Positions 11,441-24,299 of a stretch of DNA of 64,000 nucleotides are shown piece after piece. Made by a program: the position numbers and the translations under genes. Each line of letters starts with the position of its first letter. Positions within the stretch are counted from its first letter, which is position 1. The DNA is from Piliocolobus tephrosceles (lineage: Eukaryota > Chordata > Mammalia > Primates > Cercopithecidae). The notes beneath the pieces were generated by a model. It saw only the letters and a list, made by a program, of their open reading frames with translations. It was not told the origin of the DNA and ran no database searches. Where the stretch lies: assembly GCF_002776525.5 (NCBI RefSeq), contig NC_045441.1, positions 84,336,918 through 84,400,917 of the forward strand, given 5' to 3'.

Positions 11441-14412
11441 AGATCAGTTGGCTGTATTTGGCTTTCTTTCTGGGTTTTCTATTCTGATCCATTGGACTAT
11501 GTGTCTATTTTTATACCAGTACCATGCTGCTTTGGTGACTATGGCCTTATAGTATAGTTTGGAGTCGAGTAATGTGATGCCTCCAGATTTGTTCTTTTTA
11601 CTTCATCTTGCTTTGGATATGTGGGTTCTGTTTTGGTTCCATATGAATTTTAAGATTGTTTTTTCTACCTCTGTGAAGGATAATGGTGATATTCTGAAGG
11701 GAATTGCATTGAATCTGTAGATTGTTTTTGGCGGCTTGTTCATTTTCACAATATTGATCGTACCCATCCATGAGCAAGGGATATTTGTTTTGTGTGTGTG
11801 TTTGTCACTTATGATTTCTTTCAGCAGTGTTTTGTGGTTTTCCTTGTAGAGGTCTTTCACATCCTTGGTTAGGTATATTCCTAGGTATTTAAATTTTTTG
11901 CAAGTGTTGTAAAAGGAACTGAGTTCTTGATTTGATTCTTGGCTTGGTCACTGTTGGTGTATAGTAGAGCTACTTATTTGGTTCATTAATTTTGTATCCT
12001 GAAACCTTGCTGAAATTTACCAGTTCTAGGAGCTTTTTGGATGAATCTTTAGGGATTTCTAGATATAAGATCATATCATCAGCAAACAGTGACAATTTGA
12101 CTTCCTCTTTTCCTAATTGAGTGCCCTTTATTTCTCTCTCTTATCTGATTGCTCTGGCTAGGACTTCCAGTACTTTGTTGAATAGAAGTGGTGAAAGTGA
12201 GCATCCTTGTCTTGTTTCAGTTCCCACTGGGAATGCTTTCAACTTTTCCCTGTTCAGTATAATGTTGACCATCAGTTTGTCATAGATGGCTTTTATTACC
12301 TTAAGGTATGTCCCTTCTATGCCAATTTTGCTGAGGGTTTTGATGCTGGATTTTGTCAAATGCTTTTTCTGCATCTGTTGAGATGACCATGTGATTTTTG
12401 TTTTTAATTCTGTTTATGTGGTGTATCACATTTATTGATTTATGTATGTTAAACCATCCCTGCATCCCTGGTATGAAAACTGTATGATCATGATGAATTA
12501 TCTTTTTAATATCCTGTTGGATTGAGTTAGCTACTATTTTGTTGAGGATATTTGCATCTATGTTCATCAGGGATATCAGTCTATAGTTTTCTTTTTTCCT
12601 TATGTCCTTCCCTGGTTTTTGGTATTAGGGTATACTGGCTTCATAGACTGATTTTGGGAGGATTCTCTCTATATTTTGGAATAGTGTCAATAGGATTGGT
12701 ACCATTTCTTCTTTGAATGTCTGATAGAATTCAGTTGTGAATCCATCTGGTCCTGGCCTTTTTTTTTTTTTTTTTTTTTTGCTCTTTTTCTATTACCATT
12801 TCAATCTCATTGCTTGTTATTGGTCTGTTCAGAAATTCTATGTCTTCCTCGTTTAATCTTGAAGGATTGTATATTTCCACAAATGTATCCATCTCCTCTT
12901 GGTTTTCTAGTTTATGCACGTAAAGGTGTTTATAGCAGCCTCGATAACCCTTTGTATTTCTGCATTATCAGTTGTAATATCTCCCGTTTCATTTCTAATT
13001 GAGCTTATTTGGATCTTCTCTCTTCTTGGTTAATCTCACTAATGGTCTATCACTTTTATTTATCTTTCCAAAGAACCAGCTTTTTGTTTCATTAATCTTT
13101 TGTACGTCTGTTTGTTTGTTTCAATTTCATTTAGTTCTGCTCTGATCTTGGTTATTTCTTTTCTTCTGCTGGGTTTGGGTTTAGATTGTTCTTGTTTCTC
13201 CAGCTCCATGAGGTGTGACCTTAGATTATCTATTTGTACTCTTTTGGACTTCTTTATATAGGCATTTAACTCTATGACCTTTCCTCTCAGCACTGCCTTT
13301 GCTGTATGCTAGAAGTTTTGATAGGTTGTGTCACTGTTACTGTTCAGTTCAAAGAATTTTTAAATTTCCATCTTGGTTTCATTGTTGACCCAATGATCAT
13401 TCAGTAGCAGGTTATTGAATTTTCATGTTGTTGCATGGTTTTGAGGGTTCCTTTTGGAGTTGATTTCCAATTTTATTCCACTGTGATCTGAGAGAGTACT
13501 TGATACAATTTCAATTTTCTTAAATTTACTGAGACTTATTTTGTGGCCTATCATACGGTCTGTCTTGGAGAATGTTGTATGTAATGATGAACAGTTGTTG
13601 AGTAGAATGTTCTGTAAAAATCTGTTAAGTTAATTTGTTGTAGGGTATACTTTAAGTCTATTGTTTCTTTTTTGACTTTCTGTCTTAATGACCTGTCTAG
13701 TGCTGTTAATGGAGTATTAAATTCCCCCACTATTATTGTGTTGCCATCCATCTCGTTTCTTAGGTCTAGGAGTAATTGTTTTATAAATTTGGAAGCGCCA
13801 GTGTTAGGTGCGTATATATTTAGAATTGCGATATTTTCCTGTTGGACTAGTCCTTCTTTCATTATATAGTGTTCCTCTTTGTCTTTTTTTAATTGCTGTT
13901 GCTTTAAAGTTTGTTTTGTCCAATGTAAGAATAACTATTCCTGCTCACTTTTGGTGTCCATTTGCATGGAATATTTTCTACCCCTTTACCTTAAGTTTAT
14001 GTGAGCCCTTATGTGTTAGGTGAGTCTCTTGAAGACAGCAGAAACTTGATGAATTATTATCCATTCTGCCATTCTGTATCATTTAAGTTGAGCATTTAGG
14101 CCATTTATATTCAATGTTAGTATTGAGATGTGAGGTATTATTCTATTCGTTGTGTTATTTGTTGTTCGAATACTTTTGGTTATTTTTCATTGTGTTATTG
14201 TTATATAGGTCCTGTGAGATTTATTCTTTAAGGAGGTCCTATTTTGGTGTATTTCAAGGATTTGTTTCAAGATTTTAGTTCCTTTTAACAGTTCTTGTAG
14301 TGCTGACTTGGTAGTAGCGAATTATCTCAGTATTTGTTTATCTGGAAAAGACTATATATTTCCTTCATTTATAAAGCTTACTTTCACTGCATACAAAATT
14401 CTTGGCTGATAA

Positions 14413-14700
14413 TTTTTTTTTTTTAGACAGAGTCTCACTCTGTTGCCCAGGCTGGAGTGCAATGGCGTGATCTCAGCTCCTGCAACCTCTGCCTCCTGGG
14501 TTCAAGCAATTATCCTGTCTCAGCCTCCCAAGTAGCTGGGATTACAGGCGCATGCCACCAGGCCTGGCTAACTTGTATTTTTAGTAGAGACGGGGTTTCA
14601 CCATGTTGGTCAGGCTGGTGTCAAACTCCTGACCTCGTGATCCACCCACCTCAGCCTCCCAAAGTGCTGGGATTACAGGCATGAGCCACCGTGCTCAGCC
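14413..14700 (-). repeat. Alu inside L1
   Basis: Full Alu in reverse complement, flanked by GGCTGATAATTTTT and GCCGATGATTTTTT (target duplication). Confidence 0.95.
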
Positions 14701-16590
14701 GATGATTTTTTTTAAGAAGGCTAAAAATGGGACCCCAATCCCTTCTAGCTTGTAAGGTTTCTGATGAGAAATCTGCTATTAATCTGATAGGTTTTCCTTT
14801 ATATTACCTGATGCTTTTTCCTCAGTTCTTAAGATTCTTTCCTTCATCTTGACTTTAGATAACCTGGTGACCATGTGCCTAGGCAATGATCTTTTTGTGA
14901 CAAGTTTCCCAGGTGTTCTTTGAGCTTCTTGTATTTGGATGTCTAGATCTCTAGAAAGGCCAGGGACATTTTATACCCTCAAATACGTTTTCCAAGCTTT
15001 TAGATTTCTCTACTTCCTTGGGAACACCAATTATTCTTAAGTTTAGACATTTCACATAGTCCCAAACTTCTTGGAGTCTTTGCTCATTTTTTAAAATTAT
15101 TTTTTCTTTGTCTCTGATGGATTGGGTTAATTTTTTAAGCCTGGTCTTCAAGCTCTGAAGTTCTTTCTTCTGCTTGTTTGATTTTATTGCTGAGACATTC
15201 CAGTGCATTTTGCATTTCTCTGTGTCCTTGATTTCCAAAAGTTGTGATCATTTTATATTTATGCTATCTATTTCACTGAAGAATTTTCTTTTATATCCTG
15301 TATCATTTTTTTTTCTTTAAGTGGGACTTCACCCTTCTCAGGTGCCTCCTTGATTAACTTAATAATCATCCTTCTAAACTCTGTCAATTCAGAGATTTCA
15401 ACTCATTTTGGATCCATTGCTGGAGAACTGGTATGAGTTTTCTGGGAATGTTAAATAACCTGGTTTTGTCATATTACCAGAATTGTTTTTCTGGTCCTTT
15501 TCATTTGGGCAGACTATGTCAGAGGGAAGATCCTGGATTCAAAGGCTGCTGTTCATAATATTTTGTCCCATAGTGTGCTCCCTTGATGTGGTGTTCTCCC
15601 TTTCCCCTAGGAATGGGGCTTCCTGAGAGCTGAACTGTAGTGATTGTTTTTGCCCTTCTGGGTCTAGCAACTCTGCAGAGCTCCCAGGCTCCGGGCTGGT
15701 ACTGGAGAGTGTCTGCAAAAAGTCCTGTGATGTGATCCAGCTTCAGATCTTGCAGCCATGGATACCATCACTTGCTTTGGTGGAGGTAGCAGGGGAGTGA
15801 AGTGGACCCTATGAGGGTCCTTGGTTGTTTTTGTTTAGTGCACTGGTTTTGTGTTGGTTGGCCTCCACCTAGGAGGTGGCGCTTTCAAGAGCACATCAGC
15901 TGTAGTCCTACAGGGAAGATGCAAACTTGCCCTAGGGACAATCGGTTAAGTATTCAAGTTTCTCAGGCAGTGGACAGAGGCATCATGCTCCCAAGAGATT
16001 ATGACCTTTGTCTTCAGCTACCAGGACGTCTGTAGAGAAAGACCATCAGTAGGGCAAAGATAGGCATGTCTCAGCTCAGCCTCTTCTTGGGTGGGGCTTG
16101 CTGCCACTGCTAGGGGCTATTGAGGGTGGGTTCTCAGTCCATAAAGTTATATTATCAGGGGGTTTATGGCTGCCTCTGCTGAGTCATACAGGTCACCAGG
16201 GAAGTGAGAGAAAACTAGCAGTCACAGGCCTCACCCTACTCCCACACAGCCTGCAGTCCTAAAGGCTGGTCTCATTCCCACCAGGCCCACAACAGCACTG
16301 AGTCTATTTACAGGCAGCCGGTGACCAGGGCTGACAACTTGCCCAGACCACAAGCCTCCCTGTTGAGAAAGCAAGCAGACTCAAAGTTTTTCAGTGTCTC
16401 AGGGAGCCTGCAGCAGTGATCCAGTTCCTTCAAAAGGTCTGTGGATTCTCTTGGCTTTCCTGGAATGTTCCTGTGGTAGTTTTTGGAGCAAACGTTCACA
16501 ATGTGAGTCTCCACACGCTGTTTTGTCCGTCTGAATGGGAGCTACAAGCTAGTCCTGCCTCCTATCCACCATATTAATCTCTCAAAATTC

Positions 16591-16686
16591 TACTTGTGGC
16601 TATTTTAATTTTAATTTAATTTAATTTAAAATTCAGATCCTCAACCAAACTAGCTGCATTTCAAGTGCGAACCTGTAGCTAGTAAC
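16591..16686. other. A/T-rich spacer between L1 and LTR12
   Basis: Contains a (TTTAA)n stretch and ends with the TAAC copy of the LTR12 target duplication. Confidence 0.7.
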
Positions 16687-17895
16687 TGTATCTGAAATTG
16701 GTAGGTATTGTTCTTACTGACTTCAAGAATGAAGCCATGGACCCTCGCGGTGAGTGTTACAGTTCTTAAAGATGGTGTGTCTGGAGTTTGTTCCATCTGA
16801 TGTTCCGACGTGTTTGGAGTTTATTCCTTCTGGTGGGTTCCGGGTCTTGCTGGCTTCAGGAGTGAAGCTGCCGACCTTCGCGGTGAGTGTTACAGCTCAT
16901 AAAGGTAATGCAGACCCAAAGAGTGAGCAGCACCACATTTATTGCAAAGAGCAAAAGAACAAAGCTTCCACAGTCTGGAAGGGGACCCCAGGGTTGATGC
17001 TGCTGTCTGGGACAGTCTGCTTTTATTCCATTATCTGACCCCACCCACATCCTGCTGTTTGGTACATTTTACAGAGAGCCGATTGGTCCATTTTACAGAG
17101 ATCTGAATGGTCCATTTTGACAGGGTGCTGACTGGTGCATTTACAAACCTTGAGCTAGACACAAAGGGCTGATTGGTGCATTTACATACCTTTAGCTAGA
17201 CATAAAAGTTCTCCAAGTCCCCACTAGATTAGCTAGATACAGAGCACTGATTGGTGCGTTTACAAACCTTGAGCTGGACACAGAGTGCTGATTGGTGCAT
17301 TTACAATCCTCCAGCTAGACATGGTAGATGGGGGGAAGGGGGGGAGGGGAGCTGCCTGCCAGTCCAGCTGAGGCGGAGTGGGAGCCCACGTGAGGGGGTG
17401 GGGGGCGAGGGCGAGGGTGTTGGGGGTGTGGGGGCCCCAGGGAGCAAGGGGGCGGGGGGAACGGTGCTCCAGCCCTGCCCTGCCCTCTGGGGAGGTGGCT
17501 GAGGCTGGCGAGAATTGGAGTGCAGCCCATGCGGGCCACCAGTGCTGGGGAACCCAGTGCACCCTCTGCAGCTGCTGGCCCAGGTGCTAAGTCCTTCACT
17601 TCCTGGGGCCGGTAGCACCGGCCGGCTGCTCAGAGTAGGGGCCTGCTGAGCCCCTGCCCACCCAGAACCCGCACTGGCCCACAAGGGCCACGTGCAGCCC
17701 GGGTTCCCGCCAGCGCCTCTCCCTCCACACCTCCCTGCAAGCAGAGGGAGCCGGCTCTGGCCTCGGCCAGCCCAGAGAGGGGCTCCCACAGTGCAGCAGT
17801 GGGCTGAAGGGCTCCTCAAGCACAGCCAGAGTGGACACTGAGGCCAAGGAGGTGGCGAGAGTGAGCGAGGGCTGCTAGCACGTTGTCACTTCTCA
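16687..17895 (-). mobile_element. Solo LTR12 (HERV-9 family) with 4-bp TSD
   Basis: Old retroviral LTR on the minus strand, 1209 bp. It runs from TGAGAAGTGACAACG (5' end at 17895) to GATACA (3' end at 16687) and is flanked by TAAC at 16683-16686 and 17896-17899. The U3 holds several tandem copies of the LTR12-type motif with CCAATCA boxes (17080-17310) and a GC-rich block. AATAAAAGCAG near 17030 is the known TATA-like box of this family, and GCAATAAA near 16941 its polyadenylation signal. No internal retroviral sequence adjoins it, so it is a solo LTR. It points toward ADAM22, 8.2 kb upstream of its ATG. Confidence 0.92.
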
Positions 17896-17899
17896 TAAC

Positions 17900-18800
17900 T
17901 ACTATATTGGACAACTAAGATGTAGAATCTTTCTACCATGCAGAAAGGTTCTGTTGGACAGTCAGCATTGGGTTCCAGAGTTTAAACAACTTGCCCCCAG
18001 ACCCCATGGCTAGTAATAAAGTAGCCTAGGATGCAAATCTCCTGCTTTCCGGTCTGAATTTCTTTCCACAACATCTCCCTGGTTGAAATCTGGGTTTGTG
18101 TAACCTTCACCTTGATCCTGATTCTGGTTTGGTAAAACATAAAAAATTTTCTACATGATGTTCTTTGGAGGCGTTTTACTCATTCCTTATTTTCTTTTTA
18201 ATGCCTGCCTCATGTGACATGGCTTCAGGTCCCTTCATCATTATGCTGATCTCAAAATATACTGCAGTGTGTCAATGTCCCAGCTAAAGTGTGGTGTCCA
18301 GAATTAATGATGTAGCTTAGATATTGTTTCACAAGCAAACAATAGAGAGGAACTTTTTTCTTCCTTGTCCTAAATTCTTGCCTAAGAGGACATTCTATCA
18401 TATTTTTGGTAAATACATTTCATTGAGCCTACTGTCATTTCAAAAAAAATTCCCCAAATATTCAAAATGACCGAAACAGTTAAGAATTGTTCAGGAAATT
18501 GTAGGCTGAACAAGATTTCAGTAGCATACAATAGACTTTAATGCAGTGTGTTCTGATAGTTACAGTCAAAGAGAATTAGAACCCTAGGACCTAGAGAAGT
18601 CCTTCACTTTCCTTCTCTATATCATAGACCCAAACTCTTTACTCAGTTCTTTTCACTGGAAAATGAACTTGAACAGATTTTATAATGATCGTGCTGCTCT
18701 ACCTGTACTCTTTAATTTTTAATTTTTTAAGATGTTTGAAATGTTTAAAATAATTTCATAGGCCAAACACATCATCTTGATGCAATAAAAATTAAAATGG
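17900..18800. other. Intergenic, nothing recognised
   Basis: No repeat family or gene identified; ends in a T22 run at about 18801-18822. Confidence 0.55.
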
Positions 18801-18822
18801 TTTTTTTTTTTTTTTTTTTTTT

Positions 18823-19190
18823 AGGAGGCTATCGTAGCTCAGGCTACCATGTCAGAAATATCATAGACTCAATTACTTAAACAATAAACATTGTTCCTTA
18901 CAGTTCTGGAGGCTGGGAAGTACAAAATGAAGGTTGTGGAAAATCTGGTATCTGACGAGGACCAATTCCTAGCTTGTGAACAGCAACCTTCTTGCTGTAT
19001 TCTCACATGGCCCAGATAGTGCTAGTTCTCTCCCTATTTTTATAAAGACGCTGGATTCCATCATAGCGGTTAGACCCTCGTGACCTAATTACTTTCCAAA
19101 GGCCCTACCTTCAAATACCACCACATTAGGGCCTCAACATATGAATTTGGAGGCAAGGGGACAAAAACATTCACATGTTAGCAGAGGTTA
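18823..19190 (-). repeat. MLT1-like (ERVL-MaLR) LTR
   Basis: Reverse complement shows the MaLR pattern: GAATGTTTTTGTCCCC, CATATGTTGA, AGGGCCTTTGG, ACCATGTGAGAA-like and CCTCCAGAACTGTAAG. Subfamily not decided. Confidence 0.6.
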
Positions 19191-19520
19191 AGAAGATATC
19201 TTTTGTCAAATTTGTAAGTCTAACTTGTTAGGTGCTTGATGTGTTTGAGAAAACAAGTATAAATTATAAAGTTTTTCCTCAGTTATATATAGAGTGTTTA
19301 ATTTGGGTAAAATTATTCTGTCAAATGTATAAATTTACTGAATATTAATCAAAGAACAGTGAAAGTGATGATCTTATTTTTATTTTAATAAAAATTAAGA
19401 TTGTATACTGAACCTAACGACTTAAGGAAAACTACATTTTACATTTTATGAGTTACCAAAATATAGTATCAATGAAATAAAAGAACGGCAAGTATTTCTT
19501 TTGTGAATTACTGCTTTCCT
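19191..19520. other. Intergenic, nothing recognised
   Basis: AT-rich; no recognisable repeat or coding signal. Confidence 0.5.
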
Positions 19521-19690
19521 CTCTGTCTGTAGTTTTCTTTTTTTTGTTATGTCTGGTCTGTAGTTTTACTTTTTTGTTATGTCCTTCCCTGGTTTTTGTA
19601 TTAGGGTGATACTGGCATAAAGAATGATGTAGGGAGGATTCTCTCTGTCTTTATTTTTTGAAGTTGTTTCAGTAAAATTGGTACCATTTC

Positions 19691-20000
19691 TTTTTTTCTT
19701 TTTTCTTTTTTCTTTTTTGATATGGAGTCTTGCTCTGTTGCCCAGGCTGGAGTGCAGTGGCGTGATCTCAGCTTCCTGCAGCCTCCGCCTACCGGATTCA
19801 AGCAACTCTCCTGCCTCAGCCTCCTGAGTAGCTGAGATTACAGGCACATGCCATCATGTCCGGCTAATTTTTTGTATTTTTAGTAGAGACAGGGTTTCAC
19901 CATGCTGGCCAGGATAGTCTCAAACTCCTGACCTCGTGATCTGCCTGCCTCAGCCTCCCAAACTGTTGGGATTACAGGCATGAGCCACCATGGCCGGCTT
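19691..20000 (-). repeat. Alu inside L1
   Basis: Reverse-complement Alu with perfect 16-bp target duplication ATTGGTACCATTTCTT (19677-19692 and 20001-20016). Confidence 0.97.
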
Positions 20001-20926
20001 ATTGGTACCATTTCTTCTTTGAATGTCTGGTAGAATTCAGCTGTGAATCCACCTGGTCCTGGACCTTTTTCCGTTGGCTATTTTTAAAAATGACAGTTTC
20101 AATCTCACTACTTGTTATTGGTCTGTTCAGAGTTTCTATTTCTTCCTGATTTAATTTAGTAAGGTTGTATATTTCCAGGAATTTATTCATCTCCTCTAGA
20201 TTTTCTAGTTTGTGCATGTAAAGGTATTCATAGTAGCCTTGAATAGTCTTTTGTATTTCTGTGATATCAGTTGCAATATCTCCCATTTTGTTTCTAATTG
20301 AGCTTATTTGGATCTTCTCTCTTGGTTAATCTCGCTAATGGTCTGTCAGTTTTGTTTATCTTTTCAAAGAACCAGCTTTTTGTTTCATTTATCTTTTGTA
20401 TTTTTCGTTTATTTCAATTTCAGTTAGTTCTGCTCTGGTTATTTATTTTTTCTGCTGGGTTTGGGTTTAGCTTATTCTTGTTTCTCTAGTTCTTTGAGGT
20501 GTGACCTTAGATTGTCAATTTGTGCTCTTTCAGACTTTTTGATGTAGGCATTTAATGCTATCAACTTTCCTCTTAGCACCACTTTTTGCTGCATCCCCAA
20601 GGTTTTGATAAGTTATATCACTATTATTGTTTAGTTCAAATAATTTTTTATTTCCATCTTGATCTCATTGTTGACTCAAAGATCAGATTATTTAATCAGA
20701 TCTGACTCAAAGAGCAGATTATTTAATTTTCTTTTATTTGTATAGTTTTGAGGGTTCCTTTTGGAGTTGATTTACAGTTTTATACTACTGTGATCTGAGA
20801 GGATACTTGTTGTAATTTAAATTTTCTTAAATTTACTGAGAATTGTTTTGTGACCTATTTGTGGTCTATCCATATGGTCTGTCTTGGAGAATGTTCCATG
20901 TGCTGATGAATAGAATGTATGTTCTT

Positions 20927-21199
20927 GGCTGGGTGTGGTGGCTCACATCTGTAATCCCAGCACTATGGGGGGCCAAGGTGGGAGGTTCACCTGAGGTCAG
21001 GAGTCTCTACTAAAAATACAAAAATAGCCAGGTGTAGTGGCACACGCCTGCAGTCCCAGTTACTCAGGAGGCTGAGGCAGGAGAATCGCTTGAACCCAGG
21101 AGGTGGAGGTTGCAGTGACCCAAGCTTGTGCCACTGCACTCCAGCCTAAGTAACAGAGTAAGACTCCATCAAGAAAAAAAAAACAAACAAACAAAAAAG
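20927..21199 (+). repeat. Alu inside L1, internally deleted
   Basis: Plus-strand Alu; about 45 bp missing between GAGGTCAGGAGT and CTCTACTAAAAA. GAATGTAT flanks both sides. Confidence 0.93.
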
Positions 21200-22050
21200 G
21201 AAATTGAATGTATATTTGCAGTTGTTGGGTAGAATGTTCTGTAAATATCTGTTAAGTCCATTTGTTTTAGGGTGTAATTTAAGTCTATTGTTTCTTTGTT
21301 GACTTTCTGTCTTGATGAACTGTCTAGTGCTGTCAGTGGAGCATTGAAGTACCCACCATTATTGTGTTGCTATCTCATTTCGTAGGTCTAGTAGTAGTTG
21401 TCTTATGAATTTGGGAGCTCCAGTGTTAGATGCATATATATTTAGAATTGTGCTAATTTTCTGTTGGAATAATCCTTTCATCATTATATAATGTCCCTCT
21501 TTTTTTTTTTTTTTTTTAACTGTTATTTAAAGTCTGTTTTGACTGATACCTGATACCAGAATAGCTATTCCTGCTTGCTTTTGGTTTCCATTTGCATGGA
21601 ATATCTTTTTCTATCCCTTTCCCTTAAGTTTATGTGAGTCCTTATGTGTCAGTTGAGTCTCCTGAAGACAGCACTTACTTGGTTAGTGAATTTTTATCCA
21701 TTCTGCCATTCTGTATCATTTAAGTGGAATATTTAGGCCATTTACATTCAACATTAATATTGTGAGGTGAGGTACTGTTCTATTTATCATGCTAGTCATT
21801 GCCTAAATACCTGGTTATTTTTCATTGTTGTATTGTTTTATAGGCCCTGTGAGATTTATAGGCCCTGTGAGATTTTAAGAAAGTTCTATTTTGGGGTATT
21901 TCAAAGATTTGTTTCAAGATTTAGAGTTCCTTTTAGCATTTCTTGTAGTGCTGGCTTGGAAATGGCAGATTCTCTCAGCATTTGTTTGTCTGAAAAAGAC
22001 TTTCTCTCTCCTGCATTTATGAAGATTAGTTTTGTTGGATACAAAGTTCT

Positions 22051-22363
22051 TTTTTTTTCCCTTGAGATAGAGTCTGGTGTCTCTGTTGCCCTGGCTGGAG
22101 TACAGTGGCATGATCTCAGCTCATTGCAACCTCCACCTCCTGGGTTCAAGTGATTCTCCTGTCTCAGCCTCCTGAGTAGCTGAGATTACAGGTGTGTACC
22201 CACCTGGCTATTTTTTTTTTTTTTTTTTTTTTTTTGTATTTTTAATAGAGACAGAGTTTCACCATGTTGCCCAGGCTGGTCTTGAACTCCTGACTTAAGG
22301 TGATCTGCCTGCCTCGGCCTCCCAAAGTGCTGGGATTACAGGCGTGAGCTACTGCACCCCACC
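22051..22363 (-). repeat. Alu inside L1
   Basis: Reverse-complement Alu with a long internal poly-T; GATACAAAGTTCTT / GATACAAAATACTT flank it. Confidence 0.95.
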
Positions 22364-24299
22364 AGATACAAAATACTTGGCTGACATTTATTTTGTTTAA
22401 AGAGGCTAAAGATAGGATCCCAATCCCTTCTGGCTTATATGATTTCAGCTGCTGATCTGATAGGTTTTCCTTTGTAGGTTACCTGATGCTTTTGCCTCAT
22501 AGCTCTTAAGATTCTTTCCTTCAGCTTGACTTCAGATAACCTGATGATATGTGCCTAGGCAATTATCTTTTTGTGATGAATTTCCCAGTGTTCTTTGAGC
22601 TTCTTTATTTGGATATTTAGATCTCTAATGAGGCTAGGGAAGTTTTCCCTGGTTATTCCCTCAAATAAATTTTCCAAACGTTTAGATTTCTCTTCTTCCT
22701 CAGGAACACCAATTATTCTTGGTCATTTAACATAATCCCAAATTTCTTGGAGGCTTCGTTAATTTTTTAAATCTTTTTTCTTTGTCTTTGTCTGATTTGA
22801 TTAATTCAAAAGCCTTGTCTTCTAGCTCTGAAGTTCTTTCTTCTACTTGTTCTAGTCTATTGTTGAAACTTTCCAGTGTATTTTGTAAGTGTGTCTTTAA
22901 TTTCCAGAAGTTGTGATTGTTTTTTCTTTATGATATCTATTTCTCTGGAGCATTTTTCATCCATATCTTGTATTGTTTTTACATTTCTTTAAGTTGGTTT
23001 TCACCTTTCTCTGGTATCTCCTTGAGTAGCTTAATGATCAACCTTCTGAATTCTTTATCTGGCAATTCAGAGATTTCTTCTTGGTTTGGATAAATTGCTG
23101 GGGAGCAAGTGTGATATTTTAGGGGTGATATAGAACCTGTTTTGTTATATTACCAGAATTACTTTTCTGGTTCCCTCTCATTTGGGTATACTATTTCAGT
23201 GGAAAAATCTGGAACTCAAGGGCTGCTGTTGAGATTCTTTTGTCTCATGGAATGATCCCTTGATGTAGTGCTCACCCCCTTCCTCTTGGGATGAGGTTTC
23301 CTGAGAGCCAGACTGTGGTGATTGTTATTGCTCTTCTGGGTCTAGCCACTCAGCGGGGCTACCAGGCTCTCAGCTGCTGCTGGGGAATGTCTGCAAACAG
23401 TCCTGTGATGTCATCCATCTTTGGGTCTCCCAGCTGTGGATATCAGCACCTACTCTGGTGGAGGTGGCAAGGGAGTGAAAGTGACGCTGTGAGAATCTTT
23501 GGCTGTAGGTATGTTTAGTGTGCTGGCTTTCTTGAATGCTGGTTATTCTAGTAGTAAAGTTGTCACTTGGATAAGCTCAGGACCTCTGGTTAGCCAGGAT
23601 GTTTCAGGCAGTGGTATTAGCTGTTGTATTCTCCTTCTTGGGAGCAGGGTTATTCTGTCATAAGTTGCGGTAATGACCTGAGTTGATTGGCCTCCAACCA
23701 AGAGGTGATGCTTTCAAGAGAGCACCAGCTGCGGTAGTTGAAGGGGAATATAAGCTTGCCCTAGGTTGACAGGGTAAGTGTTCTGGTTTCTCTGGCAATG
23801 GGCAGGGCCATAAAGCTTCCACAAGTTTTTGTCTTTTGTGTTTGGCGATCAGGGTGGGAAGAGAAATACCATCAGGTGGAGGCAGGATTAGGTGGGTCTG
23901 AGCTCAGACTCTCCTTAGGTGGTGCTTGCCATAGCCACCGTGGGGATGTGGGTTTGGTTCTCAGACCAATGGGGTTATGTTCCAGAGGGGATTATGGCTG
24001 CCACTGCTGTGCCATGTGGTTCACCAGGGAAGTAGGGGATAGCCAGTAGCAAAAGACCTCACCCAACTCTCACACAGTTGGCAAGGCTGGTCTTGCCTCT
24101 GCGGTGTCCCGCTAACAGCGCCAAGTTTAGTTAGATCCAGGAAGCCTGTGCATGGAACTCAGCCCTTTCCCCATGCTGTAAGCTTCCCAGATGAGAAAGC
24201 AAGCATGACTTTTAGGCCTTGCTCCTCTCCGTCTGCTCACAATGTTGGTGAAGGCTCCTGCACTCGTATCTGTAGCAGCTCCCATTCACCCCCTGGATT

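Larger units (their letters stand above)
10028..16590 (-). mobile_element. L1 retrotransposon, near full length (L1PA/L1PB type), defunct
   Basis: Minus-strand L1. Its 3' UTR lies at the left (AACAGGTTGTGTTTGTTTAC, GTGTACACTGTACCCAATG) and its 5' UTR at the right (GATGGATAGGAGGC-type start near 16585). Fragments of ORF1 (coiled coil and LRIIGVPKE at 14951-15238), ORF2 endonuclease (NIYAPNTGASKFIKQ, 13551-13862), reverse transcriptase (STDAEKAFDKIQH, 12301-12567) and the C-terminal cysteine region (LLHCLWECKLVQPLWKTIW, 10451-10741) survive. Many frameshifts and stops, an Alu at 14413 and a small L1 tail at 11347 make it non-functional. It lies 1 kb upstream of the ADAM22 CpG island in the same sense as that gene. 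Confidence 0.93.
19525..24295 (-). mobile_element. L1 retrotransposon lacking its 3' half
   Basis: Second minus-strand primate L1, parallel to that at 10-16.6 kb. Its 5' UTR is at the right (to about 24295) and ORF1 follows at about 22.4-23.1 kb. ORF2 stops at the left around 19527, in the reverse-transcriptase part, at an A-rich sense-strand site (AAAAAAGAAAACTACAGAC). The 3' half of ORF2 and the 3' UTR are absent. The left edge also has a tandem repeat of about 30 bp (CTGTAGTTTT...TTGTTATGTC). Three Alus interrupt it. All frames are broken. Confidence 0.88.

Noticed and set aside
10451..13862. L1 ORF2 fragments as possibly active reverse transcriptase
   Set aside because: Many stops and frameshifts, an Alu and another insertion; cannot encode an active protein.
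17301..17819. 172-codon open frame on the minus strand, plus other frames nearby
   Set aside because: It lies in the GC-rich U3 of the LTR12; GC-rich DNA lacks stops by chance and the composition (proline, glycine, alanine) has no family resemblance.
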